DNA of 64,000 nt, from NCBI RefSeq assembly GCF_023195895.1, contig NZ_JALPRK010000014.1, forward strand, positions 1 through 64,000. The letters are read 5' to 3'. The position numbers were made by a program, and so were the translations under genes. This DNA comes from Paenibacillus mellifer (GTDB lineage Bacteria; Bacillota; Bacilli; Paenibacillales; Paenibacillaceae). Below, piece after piece: positions 35,914 to 45,525 of the stretch. The notes below the pieces were generated by a model. The model made no database searches and was not told the origin of the DNA. It saw only the letters and a list, made by a program, of their open reading frames with translations. The stretch's first letter is position 1. Each line of letters begins with the position of its first letter.

Positions 35914-38661
35914 TTACTTCTCGATAAGGTCTCCCAGTGAAACGGAATATCCCTTGGAGACATTACCAGAATTGTCAACCGATTTGAACTGTACCGTGTA
36001 CCCTTTCGGATTGTTCACGTCCGGCAGTACGGCGGTTTGAACGCCGCGCGCTACCTCCATCATCTCGCCGAATGGCTTCTTGTTCTTCAGCAGCCGGATC
36101 TGTACCTTCTCGCCGTCCCTATCATACGGGCCGTCCCAAGTTAACCGGATTTGTCCCTTCTCCTTTACTGCTCGCACATGTTCAACCTCTCCCGGAGGCG
36201 TATGATCACGAGGCGGTTCAGGAATAACGGGGGGTGCTGTAAATACGGCTGGATCGCCGAACGTGAACTTATCGAGGTTAAACAGCCAATCCGATCCTTT
36301 GAAGAGCAGGAACACGATATGTTTACCGCGGACCGGGGCGGTAACCTCCGCTGAGAATACCTTGAACTCCTGCCAGCCGCCGGTTCCGGTGACGCTCGCC
36401 TCCGCGATCACGGGGCCGCTTGGACTGTCCAGCCGTACCTCGATCGTCCCTCCGGCGGTATCGCTGGCCGCGTTGACATGGAATTGTGTGATTCCGCCGC
36501 CATCGCCAAAATCAACGAAGTTGTACATCGCAGAGGGTTGGTTAGGTCCGAACATCCCGGCGAGATACGTTTGCCCCCCGCCTTGCTCCGTACCGAAACC
36601 CGAGCCAGTCGTATAGCTTTCGGCCTCCAGCTTGCCGTATGCATCCTGAGCCTTGCCTTTGACCGTCGTGAAGCTGAACCAGTCCAGGTTACACGGAAAA
36701 TCGCTGCCGTCCGTACCATGGAACACCAGGTAGACGTCATGGATACCGGCTGCCGCCGTGTCATCGACCGTGGACATCACATCGATCCATGTCGCCCAGT
36801 CGCCTACAACGGGGATCTGAAGGGTGCCGACGGTTGGCCCGTTCAAGCTGTCCAGCTTCACTTCGATCGTTCCGCCTTGGTTTCCGCTCGCGACATGCGC
36901 CGTGATCCCGGCCGCACCGCTGCCAAAATCAATGTCCTCATACTGAACGTACGCACCGTTCGCGATCTCCTCCAGGAAGCCGTATTCGCCGTTTCGGCTT
37001 ACCCCTGAACTGTCGTCGAACTCGCCGGCCTTTCGTTTGGCATAGGCATCGGTTCTCGTCGGATCGGTCTCCGTAAACCGAAACCAGTTCAAGTTAAACA
37101 GATAGTCGTCATTCGCTTTGACAAAAGTGAAGTAGACGTCATGCTTACCGGTTACGGTCACCGGATTGCCCTGGTCATCCCTGAGTACGGCAACCGCATC
37201 GATGAACTGGTTCCAGCCGCCCGTGCCTTCGACTCGGACCGTACCGATCTTCGGTCCGTCTTCGGCGTCCAGTCGGATTTCGATCGTTCCGCCGGACGTT
37301 CCGCTGGCGGCACGAGCGATGAAGCCGACGGCTTCCGTCGTCCCGAAATCGACGTTTTTGTAAACCGCGGTGTGTCCGTGCTTAATCCCGCCAAGCTGCA
37401 ACGTGCCTTCCGCGCTGCCCTCCAGCACGAAGCCTTGGCCGATGTTGTATTTTTCCGCTTCAATTCGTTGATAGGCCGGCTTCACCGGATAAACCGGGAC
37501 CGTGGGCTTTGGCTGTACGACCGTCAGTGCCTGAACGGCGCTGGAGGCGGCCCAAGATTCATAAGTGCCGGACAACAGCTGCCCGATCCAGTTGCCGTCG
37601 ACGATCCCCTCTTCGTTCCGATGGCTCCAAGCCATGGCTGCATTCAAAGCCAGCCATTCTTCGAACTTCCGTTCAAATTCCCGATGAGTTCGGGATTTGC
37701 TGCCGTCCACCGCTTGCTGCAGATGAGCCAAATTGCGCAGCAGGATCGTTTTGCCGCCCTTCAGATCCCCGTTCGGGCCTTCATAACCCAGCAGTCCGTT
37801 CGCTTCCGTCTGATGGGCCATCGTAAATTGGGCAGCCTTGATCGCATCCTCCAGGTACACCTTGTCGCCGGTAATCCGATGCAGCATGGTCGCGGCACCG
37901 ATAAACGTCCCCTGATTGTAATGCGTGGCGTCCGGCACAGGTCCACGATCCGGTTCAATCCGGTCGAATACCTTCCCGTTTCCGTCCGTCAGCATCGTTT
38001 TGCCCCAGCGGTAAATATGGGTCGCCGCCTCCAGGTAATGCGAGTCCTCCGTGATCTCATACAGGTACACCGCCGCCTCAGCTGCCGGGAAGTTAATACA
38101 AGCGTTCTTCGTGACATGCTCGCTGTTCAACCACCACAGACCGCCGTTCGCAAATGCGTCATCCCATTGGGTATCGTATACAAAATCAAAGTAATATTTC
38201 GCTTTGTCCAGGTAGCGAGCTTCCCCGGTGATTTGATAGGCTCTTGCACTAGCCATCGCCCACCACATGATGTCATCGTTAAACGGATTGTTCGTCCAGT
38301 CCTCACCATATTTAAGAACGGCGCCATCGAAAATATCATCGATCTGGGCGCGAAGCTGCGCCTTTAATTCCCGATCCGAGGTACGAAGATAAGCATCCAT
38401 GACCATTTCCCATAGCTCGGCTTCCACCCAAAAGCCCTGGTAGTTGGAGCCGCGATTGGAATCGGCCCAATAGTACTTGGCCTGCGGATCCCAGAACTTG
38501 GCGTTAAACGCCTTGATCGCGGCGTCCGCATCCGCGTGGCCCGAGGTGGCCGCTTGAGCTTCCGGAGCCTTCGCCCCGGTAAGCAGCGATATCGAGAGAG
38601 CCATCGTTAACGTCAGAGCAAACATTTTCGTAAACGTACCTTTTACTTGATTTCGGTTCAC
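35914..38661 (-). CDS. Secreted GH76 alpha-1,6-mannanase with three CBM6-like modules
   Basis: 915 residues, exported. The start is GTG at 38661 with GGAGG 7 nt upstream. Signal peptide 1-37 ends AQA. Residues ~40-385 form the GH76 alpha6/alpha6 barrel; the paired catalytic aspartates lie in NPFNDDIMWW. Three similar ~135-residue modules follow, each with GGTIEIRLD/GGTIEVKLD/GGTIEVRLD and a conserved end (LFNLNWFRF, PCNLDWFSF, LFNLDKFTF), typical of CBM6-like sugar-binding domains. The last ~95 residues look like a fibronectin-III-like module. It should cut the alpha-1,6-mannan backbone of fungal mannan outside the cell, feeding the ABC importer and cytoplasmic GH125/GH76 enzymes encoded upstream. 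Confidence 0.88.
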   Translation of the reverse strand: MNRNQVKGTFTKMFALTLTMALSISLLTGAKAPEAQAATSGHADADAAIKAFNAKFWDPQAKYYWADSNRGSNYQGFWVEAELWEMVMDAYLRTSDRELKAQLRAQIDDIFDGAVLKYGEDWTNNPFNDDIMWWAMASARAYQITGEARYLDKAKYYFDFVYDTQWDDAFANGGLWWLNSEHVTKNACINFPAAEAAVYLYEITEDSHYLEAATHIYRWGKTMLTDGNGKVFDRIEPDRGPVPDATHYNQGTFIGAATMLHRITGDKVYLEDAIKAAQFTMAHQTEANGLLGYEGPNGDLKGGKTILLRNLAHLQQAVDGSKSRTHREFERKFEEWLALNAAMAWSHRNEEGIVDGNWIGQLLSGTYESWAASSAVQALTVVQPKPTVPVYPVKPAYQRIEAEKYNIGQGFVLEGSAEGTLQLGGIKHGHTAVYKNVDFGTTEAVGFIARAASGTSGGTIEIRLDAEDGPKIGTVRVEGTGGWNQFIDAVAVLRDDQGNPVTVTGKHDVYFTFVKANDDYLFNLNWFRFTETDPTRTDAYAKRKAGEFDDSSGVSRNGEYGFLEEIANGAYVQYEDIDFGSGAAGITAHVASGNQGGTIEVKLDSLNGPTVGTLQIPVVGDWATWIDVMSTVDDTAAAGIHDVYLVFHGTDGSDFPCNLDWFSFTTVKGKAQDAYGKLEAESYTTGSGFGTEQGGGQTYLAGMFGPNQPSAMYNFVDFGDGGGITQFHVNAASDTAGGTIEVRLDSPSGPVIAEASVTGTGGWQEFKVFSAEVTAPVRGKHIVFLLFKGSDWLFNLDKFTFGDPAVFTAPPVIPEPPRDHTPPGEVEHVRAVKEKGQIRLTWDGPYDRDGEKVQIRLLKNKKPFGEMMEVARGVQTAVLPDVNNPKGYTVQFKSVDNSGNVSKGYSVSLGDLIEK

Positions 38662-38700
38662 GGCAAAACCTCCATTTGCGGATTCATTCCGTACTGAAAG

Positions 38701-39969
38701 CTAGCGCATGGCAATTTCCAAACCACATAAACTGAGCACGAATTCAACAAACATCGCGTTGGACCAAGAGAACCATTCCCTCGAGTATTCCGCAGGGTTA
38801 TCCTTGTGGAAACCTTCATGCACCAAGTTCGTTCCGGCGTCCGTTCGTTCGAACATGCCCAGGATGTCCAGCTTTTCCGATTCTTCGATGGCAGTGATTC
38901 CCTGGATAGACAAGGCGATGTGCCAAATGTAGTCCGGGGGAGTGTGCGGGCTGCCGATCCCTTTCGCATAGGTGCCTTCATAGTAGTAAGGATTGCGTCG
39001 GCTAAGGATCATCCGGCGCGTGTTCAGATAGATCGGATCGTCCTTGCTGCAGTAGTCCAGATAAGGCAACGACAACAAGCTGGGTACATTGGCGTCATCC
39101 ATCAGATTCACACCGCCTAGCCCATCAACCTCGTACCCGTACACCTTGCCAAACTTCTCGTCCTCGATGACGGCGTATTGTTCAATCCCTTGGCGAATGT
39201 CCTCCCGCAGCGCACGCACCTCATTGGCGAAAGCGCCATCCCCGTAAAACCGCTCATTGATTTCCAGCAAATAACCCAGCACAACGATTGCAAACAGGTT
39301 CGACGGAACGAGATAACCGTATTTGCAGGAATCGTCACTCGGGCGGAAACCTGACCACGTCATGCCCGTATACGCCACCGGTCCGGGGAGCTTATCCGTT
39401 TCCCCGCTGTTCTCCCGGACAAACGTATACTTCGAGTGTTCTTCGTGGCGTTGCTCGGTCCGCCAGGTTTGCAGGATTAATTCGGCCGCTTGCTTGAATT
39501 CCGGCGTAAAGTGGCGAGTTTCCCCGGTGTTTTTCCAGTACAGATAGGCTAGTTGCAAGGGATAACATAACGAGTCCACCTCGTATTTGCGCTCCCAAAT
39601 CCAGCCGGACATTTCGGTTATGTCCGATTGGTGACCGCGAAAATTCTCGAATTCGTTAAACGCGTTGGCGTACGGATCCCGCAGGATCGATTGGCATTGC
39701 GTCCTCAACACGCCTTCGATAATCTCGCGTAAGCCGGCATCCTTCGCCGCCGGGATGAGATACGGCCGTAGCTGGTTGACGGAATCGCGCAGCCACATGG
39801 CCGGAATGTCGCCGGTCAGCATAAACACCGTCCCGTCCTCGTGGCGATGGATCGTCGTTTCCAGCGTATTTTCATAACAACGTTTGAACATCTCCACGAT
39901 TTTCGGGCGATGCTTCATCTTCGTTTCCGCCAAAGCGATGATGTCGTTTTGGGTCAGTTGCTCAGTCAT
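38701..39969 (-). CDS. GH125 exo-alpha-1,6-mannosidase
   Basis: 422 residues, no signal peptide. The family signature is clear: FMLTGDIPAMWLRDSVNQLRP near residue 50, SGWIWERKYEVDSLCYP, GMTWSGFRPSDD, and LMDDANVPSLLSLPYL. GH125 enzymes remove single alpha-1,6-linked mannose residues from the non-reducing end with inversion. Cytoplasmic location suits imported manno-oligosaccharides. It lies between the secreted GH76 and the two cytoplasmic GH76 genes on one strand. Confidence 0.92.
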   Translation of the reverse strand: MTEQLTQNDIIALAETKMKHRPKIVEMFKRCYENTLETTIHRHEDGTVFMLTGDIPAMWLRDSVNQLRPYLIPAAKDAGLREIIEGVLRTQCQSILRDPYANAFNEFENFRGHQSDITEMSGWIWERKYEVDSLCYPLQLAYLYWKNTGETRHFTPEFKQAAELILQTWRTEQRHEEHSKYTFVRENSGETDKLPGPVAYTGMTWSGFRPSDDSCKYGYLVPSNLFAIVVLGYLLEINERFYGDGAFANEVRALREDIRQGIEQYAVIEDEKFGKVYGYEVDGLGGVNLMDDANVPSLLSLPYLDYCSKDDPIYLNTRRMILSRRNPYYYEGTYAKGIGSPHTPPDYIWHIALSIQGITAIEESEKLDILGMFERTDAGTNLVHEGFHKDNPAEYSREWFSWSNAMFVEFVLSLCGLEIAMR

Positions 39970-40037
39970 GATTTCTCTCCTCCGTTTAATCTAGTGGTTG
40001 TTTAATGGGACCTTTCCCCTTTTCCTGCGCGGCTTCT

Positions 40038-41087
40038 TCACTTAGAAACCTCCAGCTTCGCCGCCGCTTCCAGAAGCATCAAACCGCTCAGCTGAACGCT
40101 GAGCTGGACCGGCAAGGTGGGCGGCTCCTTCCAGGAAGGGCCGCACAAGAGAGGGTTCTCGATCAGCCCATCGGAACGGAGTTTCTCCGCATTCGTGAGA
40201 AGCACTTCCCGAACGTGCGGACACGCCGGGTCGATCTCCAGGAGACGGACGAGGTAGCGAATCAGGATTCCTTTGAATAAGCCGGTATCGTCGATGCCTT
40301 CTTCGGGAAGCAGACCGGTGCCGGGCTCACCCAACTCCTTGAAGCAGGCGGCAGCGGTCCGTCTGGCGTCCTCCAGATACAGCGATTCACCGGTGCAAAC
40401 GTATAACTCAACGCCAGCGCCGATATAGACGCCCTGGCAATACGTGAATTTCCAGTCCTTATCGATCGTCCCGTCTCCAGTCCGATTCATGCCGTCCCAG
40501 ACAAATCCCGTCGCGGGGTCAACCAAATGAGTTTTGTTCCACTCGTAAATCCGTTTGGCCCAAGCGAGGTCGTCAGGCCGGCCGAACAAGCTATAGAGCC
40601 GGGCCGCAAGAATCACTGCGGGCGCATTGGCCGGGGTATTTTTGTAATCGAGCTGATCCTTCTTCCACGCCATCCCGCCGCCGCAATGCTCATTCCAAGC
40701 CGTTTGGATGTCCGCCCACAGCTCCTGCACCTTTTCCTCGTACCAAGGTTCGCCGGTCGCCCGGTAAGCCCGCAGCAGCGCCAGCGCCGTCCACTCCATG
40801 TCGTCGTAATAGTTATGGGTAAACGTCCCGCCGTTGTAATGTTCCAGGCTGCGGCAAAACCGCCGCATCCGATCCGGCAGCGCCGGGTCGCCGGTCCGCT
40901 CGTAGGCGTCCACCAGCACGTCAAGGACGTGGGCTTGCCACCAGTAGTAGAAATTTTCGTCAGCCCGACCCGCCGTACGCGGATACCACTGGTCCAGGAT
41001 GCCGGTCTGCGCGTTCATGTAGCAGGCAAACAGATCGCGGTGCATGCGTTCCGCTAGTTGGGCCCAACCCAGTTCGCGGCGGTCCAT
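40038..41087 (-). CDS. Cytoplasmic GH76-family enzyme, copy 1
   Basis: About 349 residues with no signal peptide. It has the GH76 barrel with catalytic aspartates in NYYDDMEWTALALLRAYRA and the conserved YKNTPANAPAVILAARLY and DGMNRTGDG segments. The ATG at 41087 overlaps the upstream gene's stop (TGATG), which marks translational coupling. It is a tandem paralogue of the next gene. GH76 enzymes cleave alpha-1,6-mannan internally; a cytoplasmic pair suggests trimming of long imported oligosaccharides or action on a distinct linkage. No substrate difference can be read. Confidence 0.87.
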   Translation of the reverse strand: MDRRELGWAQLAERMHRDLFACYMNAQTGILDQWYPRTAGRADENFYYWWQAHVLDVLVDAYERTGDPALPDRMRRFCRSLEHYNGGTFTHNYYDDMEWTALALLRAYRATGEPWYEEKVQELWADIQTAWNEHCGGGMAWKKDQLDYKNTPANAPAVILAARLYSLFGRPDDLAWAKRIYEWNKTHLVDPATGFVWDGMNRTGDGTIDKDWKFTYCQGVYIGAGVELYVCTGESLYLEDARRTAAACFKELGEPGTGLLPEEGIDDTGLFKGILIRYLVRLLEIDPACPHVREVLLTNAEKLRSDGLIENPLLCGPSWKEPPTLPVQLSVQLSGLMLLEAAAKLEVSK

Positions 41088-42172
41088 CACGTCGTCTCCC
41101 GTTCAGGCGCGGCATCCGGCGTTAACCTCGAGGCCGCTTCCATCAGCATCACGCCGCTCAGCTGCGAGCTGAGGGACACGACGGCATCCGGCTCGGGAGC
41201 TTGGCTCCAATCCGTGCCAAACCGCGGTTGCCCCTTTGCGGTCTGCCGGCTCCAGGCACGTTCCGCCTGAAGGTCAACATACTCGGCGACTTCGGGATGG
41301 TCCGGGGCCGCCTTAGCCAGCTCCGCCAAATAGCGGATCAAGATGCCTTTGAACAGCCCGGCGTCGCCGTCTCCTTCCTCCGGCAGCAGCCCGGTTTCGC
41401 TGGAGGTGAACTCCTGGAGGACGACGCGGAACGTGCGGAGCGCCGCCTCCAGGAAAGCCACCTCCCCGCTTACCCGGTACATCTCCACGGAAGCCCCGAT
41501 AAAGACGCCTTGGCAGTAGGTGAATTTCCAATCCTTGTCGATCGCGCCGTCTCCCGTCCGGTTCATACCGTCCCACACCAGCCCGGTAGCCGGATCAACC
41601 AGGTTCTCCGCCTGCCAATCGTAAACCCGCTGCGCCCAAGCCCCATCGTCCGGGTTACCAAACGCTTGGTACAACCTGGCCGCCAGGATGACGGCAGGAG
41701 CGTTGGCCGGGGTGTTTTTATAGTCCAGCTGCGATTTCTGCCAAGCGATCCCGCCGCCCATCTGCTCGTTCCATCCGGTTTGGATGTCCTGCCACAGCAG
41801 AAGGGAGGCTTCTTTGTAGCGTGGTTCGCCGGTAGCCTGATACGCGCGCAGCCAGGCGAGCGCCATCCATTCCATATCGTCGTATAGCTCATTGGGCCAG
41901 GCGCCGCCGTTGCGCCGAAGGAGGCCGTCGTACAGCTCCTCCAGCCGCCGGGCATAGAGCCGGTCCCCCGTGCGCCGCAGTCCGTCAACCAGCACGTCAA
42001 CCGCATGCGCCATCCACCAGTAATGAAAAATCACGTTGCACGTCCCGTTTTCGCAAGGCATTTGAATATTGTACATCTGGATCTCTTCGTTCCAGAACCC
42101 TTCATCCAGCGCGGTCTGGGCCAGATCGGCCCGCTGCCGCCGCACGTCGGTTTCCTTCGTGGTGGTCTTCAT
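41087..42172 (-). CDS. Cytoplasmic GH76-family enzyme, copy 2
   Basis: 361 residues, no signal peptide. The ATG at 42172 (MKTTTKETDV) has GGGAGAG upstream; the longer frame would run into the permease gene and is not used. Catalytic pair in LYDDMEWMALAWLRAYQA. It shares long identical blocks with copy 1 (YKNTPANAPAVILAARLY, DGMNRTGDG, IDKDWKFTYCQGV), so the pair arose by tandem duplication. The stop overlaps the copy 1 start by one base. It follows the permease gene by 19 bp, in the mannan operon. Confidence 0.87.
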   Translation of the reverse strand: MKTTTKETDVRRQRADLAQTALDEGFWNEEIQMYNIQMPCENGTCNVIFHYWWMAHAVDVLVDGLRRTGDRLYARRLEELYDGLLRRNGGAWPNELYDDMEWMALAWLRAYQATGEPRYKEASLLLWQDIQTGWNEQMGGGIAWQKSQLDYKNTPANAPAVILAARLYQAFGNPDDGAWAQRVYDWQAENLVDPATGLVWDGMNRTGDGAIDKDWKFTYCQGVFIGASVEMYRVSGEVAFLEAALRTFRVVLQEFTSSETGLLPEEGDGDAGLFKGILIRYLAELAKAAPDHPEVAEYVDLQAERAWSRQTAKGQPRFGTDWSQAPEPDAVVSLSSQLSGVMLMEAASRLTPDAAPERETT

Positions 42173-42191
42173 GTGATCTCTCCCATCTGTC

Positions 42192-43118
42192 CTATCCCTT
42201 GATTCCGCTAAAAGCAATGCCCTGGATAAAATATCGCTGCAGCAGCAGGAACAGCACCAGAATCGGCAGTATCGCCACCAGCGCTCCCGCCATCATCGGC
42301 CCATAGTCCGTCTGATAGTTGTACGAAAAAGCCTGCAGTCCCATTTGGATCGTCGCTTTGGCCGGATCGTTCAGCACGATCATCGGCCACAGGAAGCCAT
42401 TCCAGCCCGCCTGGAACGTGAAGATCCCGAGCGTGGCCAGCGCCGGCTTGGTCAGCGGCAGATAAATGCGCCAGAAGATTTTGAACTCGCCGCAGCCTTC
42501 GATCCGTGCCATTTCCATCATGTCTTTCGGCAGCGTCAGGAAGAACTGGCGCATGAAGAACACCGCAAACGTGCCGGAAGCCCCCGGCAAAATGATGCCC
42601 CAAAACGAGTTCATCAGCCCGTTCCCGCCGCTGCCGAACAGGTCGTTTCCGCCGACCAGCGGAATGTGGCGCAGCACGTACACGCTTGGGATCATGGTGA
42701 CGATCCCCGGCACCATCATGGAAACGAGCAGGATCCGGAAGAACGGCTGATTCATCCGGAAGTTCAGCTTGGCGAACGCATAACCGCTCAGCGAGCCGAA
42801 GAACAGGTTGAACAACACCCCGACCGCCGCCAGCAAAAAGGAGTTCCAGAAATAAAGGCCGAACGGCACGGTCGTAAACGCATTGTAGTAGTGATCGAAA
42901 GTCAGGTTCGTCGTAAACCATTTAATCGGCATAGAGAACATTTCTTCATCCGGTTTAAAGGAGGTCAGCACGCTCCAGTAAAAAGGCAGAAACATGATGA
43001 CCGCGATAATGGCGCCAACCGTATAAAACAGCGCATTGGCTAACTTCTTCTGCATCGGTACACCGAGTTGGGTGTGACGGGTTCCGACGCCGGTTCTGGT
43101 CGTCTGTTGATTTGTCAT
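42192..43118 (-). CDS. Sugar ABC transporter permease, MalG type
   Basis: 308 residues, six predicted membrane helices, EAA loop EMARIEGCGEFKIFWRIYLP. Its ATG overlaps the stop of the partner permease by 4 bp (ATGA). With that permease and the lipoprotein at 44030-45334 it forms the importer for manno-oligosaccharides. Its last residues (IAFSGIKG) match the MalG class. Confidence 0.92.
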   Translation of the reverse strand: MTNQQTTRTGVGTRHTQLGVPMQKKLANALFYTVGAIIAVIMFLPFYWSVLTSFKPDEEMFSMPIKWFTTNLTFDHYYNAFTTVPFGLYFWNSFLLAAVGVLFNLFFGSLSGYAFAKLNFRMNQPFFRILLVSMMVPGIVTMIPSVYVLRHIPLVGGNDLFGSGGNGLMNSFWGIILPGASGTFAVFFMRQFFLTLPKDMMEMARIEGCGEFKIFWRIYLPLTKPALATLGIFTFQAGWNGFLWPMIVLNDPAKATIQMGLQAFSYNYQTDYGPMMAGALVAILPILVLFLLLQRYFIQGIAFSGIKG

Positions 43119-44002
43119 ACGATCGGCTCCTCCGCTTTCGTGATTTTCATGCTGATCAGCGAAAATACGAGAATCGCCATCGCCAGCACGAACGCCTGCG
43201 CCGAAGCATAACCCATTTGCAGTTGGTTAAAGCCCTGCTGGTAGATCAGGTACACCGGGGTTTTGGTGACGTTGGCCGGCCCGCCCTGCGTCAGTACAAA
43301 CGCCTGGTCGAACAACTGCAAGGCACCGATGATCGACAGCACGCTGACGAGGAACGTCGTCGGGCGAAGCTGCGGCCAAGTGATATAGCGGAAGCACGCG
43401 AACCGTGACGCCCCGTCCAGCCGAGCCGATTCGTACAGGTAATCCGGCACGCCCTGGAGTCCGGCTAAATAGATGATCATGTTAGAGCCAACCGACTGCC
43501 ACAACGTCATGACAATAATCGAGACCATGGCCGTTTCCGTCTGCGATACCCAGGCCGGGCCCGTGATGCCGATATACGACAGCAACCCGTTAATCAACCC
43601 GTATTCGGGATGCAGCATCCAAATCCACACCGTGGCCGCGGCGACGGCGGAGGTCAAGGTCGGCAAGTAGTAGAACGTGCGGAACAGCTTGACCCCGCCT
43701 TTCTTTTTGTTCAGTAGCATCGCCAGCAGCAAAGAAATCAACAGATTCAGCGGTACGAATACAATCGCGTAATAGAACACGTTCAAGAAGGTCTGCCAGA
43801 GCAGGGTATCGCCGATCAGTCGGCGGTAATTGTCCAGCCCAACCCAATCGTTGGTGCTTAGTACGTCATAGTTGGTGAAGCTGAGGTAAAGGGCCATCAC
43901 GACGGGGATGACCATGAATACGGCAAACAACAGCATGGTTGGTGTAATGAACAGATAGGCCATTCGGGCCTGATGCCGTTCGAGCTTATTGACGGATGCC
44001 AT
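43115..44002 (-). CDS. Sugar ABC transporter permease, MalF type
   Basis: 295 residues, six predicted membrane helices (first LFITPTMLLFAVFMVIPVVM), EAA loop ESARLDGASRFACFRYI. It lies 27 bp after the binding-protein gene and overlaps the partner permease by 4 bp. No ATPase is encoded nearby; an MsmX-type shared ATPase is expected. Confidence 0.92.
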   Translation of the reverse strand: MASVNKLERHQARMAYLFITPTMLLFAVFMVIPVVMALYLSFTNYDVLSTNDWVGLDNYRRLIGDTLLWQTFLNVFYYAIVFVPLNLLISLLLAMLLNKKKGGVKLFRTFYYLPTLTSAVAAATVWIWMLHPEYGLINGLLSYIGITGPAWVSQTETAMVSIIVMTLWQSVGSNMIIYLAGLQGVPDYLYESARLDGASRFACFRYITWPQLRPTTFLVSVLSIIGALQLFDQAFVLTQGGPANVTKTPVYLIYQQGFNQLQMGYASAQAFVLAMAILVFSLISMKITKAEEPIV

Positions 44003-44029
44003 TCTTCGCTCCCCTTTCAGAGGCCGGTT

Positions 44030-45334
44030 TTATTTCACGACCGCATTTTCCGCAAGCAGCTTGTCGCCTTGCTCCTGGGCTTTTTTCAGCGTATCGTCGA
44101 TCGATTGCTTGTTCTGCAGCAGCAGCTCCAGGTTTGGAATCAGCGCGTTCTCCTCCATGACCGAATAACCCGGATGCGTCGGACGCGTCTTAGCGAATTC
44201 CAACGTCTCCGTAAACGGCTTCCACAACGGATCCTCGGTGAAGAACGGATCCTCGAGCGCCGGTTTGAAGCCTGGCAGGTTCAAGCTCGTTTTCGCCCAC
44301 AGCAAGGCGTTGTCCTTGTTCGCCGTCCACCACTTGATGAATTCCCATGCCTCGTCGGGATGCTTGGAGCCTTGCGGAATGACGAGCCCGAAACCGCCCA
44401 TGACGCTGCCCTTGTCACCATTAGGGCCTGCAGGAGGCGGAACGATGCCGTATTCCAGATCCTTGCCGTATTTATTGTAGGTGCTCATCATCCATGGTCC
44501 GGTGTACAGCATGGCGACCTTGCCCGTCACAAACGCGTCGGTGCCTTCGCCGAGACCTTTTTCGAAGCCGACCTTGTATACTTTGTCCTCGTTCAGCAAA
44601 CGCTGCCAAAACTCCAGAACCTGCTTGCCCTGCTCATTGTTGAAGTTGGTTTTGCCGTCCTCGCCGAGCATTTGCCCGCCGGCTTGCTGCAGGTACATGT
44701 TAAACAGACCCGGATCGGCCATCGAGAAACCTGCGGTTTCGAGTTTGCTGCCGTTCCACTTCGTCAGCGTTTTGGCGGCCTGCTCCAATTCGTCCCACGT
44801 TGTCGGCGCCTCCAAGCCCGCATCCGCAAACATCTTCTTGTTGTAGAACAACGCGCGGGCATCCACCGTCAACGGCAAACCGTACAATTTATCGTTATTG
44901 GTCAATTCCTTTAACGACTCCTCGTAAAAATCGCTTTTGTTCACGCCGTCGCGCTCCATATATTCATCAATCGGGCGAAGCACGTTTTTCGGAGCGTACA
45001 GCGCCGTTCTCCAGCGGTCCCAGAACAAAATGTCCGGCGAACCGCCGCTCGTTGCGGCTGTCAGGAACTTCGTGACCATATCCTGCTGAAGCACGTATTT
45101 GACTTCGATTTTGTCCTGCGACTTGTTGAAGGCGTCGACCATCGTCTCGAACTGCTTCTGTCCTTCACCGCCCCAGTCGCCCCAGAACGTCAGCTTCACT
45201 TTCTTGGTACTGCCGCCATCACCGCCGTCCCCGCTGCCGCCGTTCCCGGCGTTGCCTCCGCTGCTTCCTCCGCAACCGGCTAGCATTGCGCCGAACAGCA
45301 CGGTCACCAGCATCACAAGCATCCACTTTTTCAT
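44030..45334 (-). CDS. Extracellular sugar-binding lipoprotein, family 1
   Basis: 434 residues. Lipobox LAGC at ~18-21, then a Gly/Ser/Asn linker and Asp/Gly-rich stretch. The mature protein is a family-1 solute-binding protein (KLTFWGDWGGEGQKQFE; YGLPLTVDARALFYN; WEFIKWWTANKDNALL). It delivers oligosaccharides to the permeases downstream; alpha-mannan fragments are the expected substrate since GH76 and GH125 genes follow in the same operon. Upstream lie a near-cre site and a possible GntR-type operator. Confidence 0.93.
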   Translation of the reverse strand: MKKWMLVMLVTVLFGAMLAGCGGSSGGNAGNGGSGDGGDGGSTKKVKLTFWGDWGGEGQKQFETMVDAFNKSQDKIEVKYVLQQDMVTKFLTAATSGGSPDILFWDRWRTALYAPKNVLRPIDEYMERDGVNKSDFYEESLKELTNNDKLYGLPLTVDARALFYNKKMFADAGLEAPTTWDELEQAAKTLTKWNGSKLETAGFSMADPGLFNMYLQQAGGQMLGEDGKTNFNNEQGKQVLEFWQRLLNEDKVYKVGFEKGLGEGTDAFVTGKVAMLYTGPWMMSTYNKYGKDLEYGIVPPPAGPNGDKGSVMGGFGLVIPQGSKHPDEAWEFIKWWTANKDNALLWAKTSLNLPGFKPALEDPFFTEDPLWKPFTETLEFAKTRPTHPGYSVMEENALIPNLELLLQNKQSIDDTLKKAQEQGDKLLAENAVVK

Positions 45335-45373
45335 TTCGTAAACCTCCCCTTTTCGTTTCGAATAACATAGAAA

Positions 45374-45387
45374 TTAAAGCGTTTTCA
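45374..45387. promoter_or_regulatory. Near-cre site before the mannan importer
   Basis: Minus strand TGAAAACGCTTTAA matches the CcpA cre consensus except at the last C. It lies 40-53 bp upstream of the lipoprotein start, overlapping the probable promoter, so repression by CcpA is likely. Confidence 0.5.
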
Positions 45388-45393
45388 ATAAAC

Positions 45394-45420
45394 ATAGTAT
45401 ATTAGCATCATATCATTATG
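45394..45420. promoter_or_regulatory. Possible GntR-type operator before the mannan importer
   Basis: Minus strand ATGATATGATGCTAATATAC is similar to the ATGATATAT...ATATATCAT dyad found in front of the GntR/LacI-type gene at 47327-47350. Similarity is partial, so the regulatory link is tentative. Confidence 0.3.
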
Positions 45421-45525
45421 TCAATAGGGAAAAATATCGATGTTCCTGGTATATAAATTACATATCAAACGTCCCCTCCTACTTTCTTGTACGACAAAAA
45501 GCGGCCCCTTTGTACGGGGGCCTTG

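Noticed and set aside
35382-35978. 198-codon open frame on the minus strand
   Set aside because: Overlaps the cupin gene antisense and array B; contains the terminator and no start signal.
37141-38367. 408-codon antisense frame
   Set aside because: Opposite the secreted GH76 gene; same shadow composition and no start signal.
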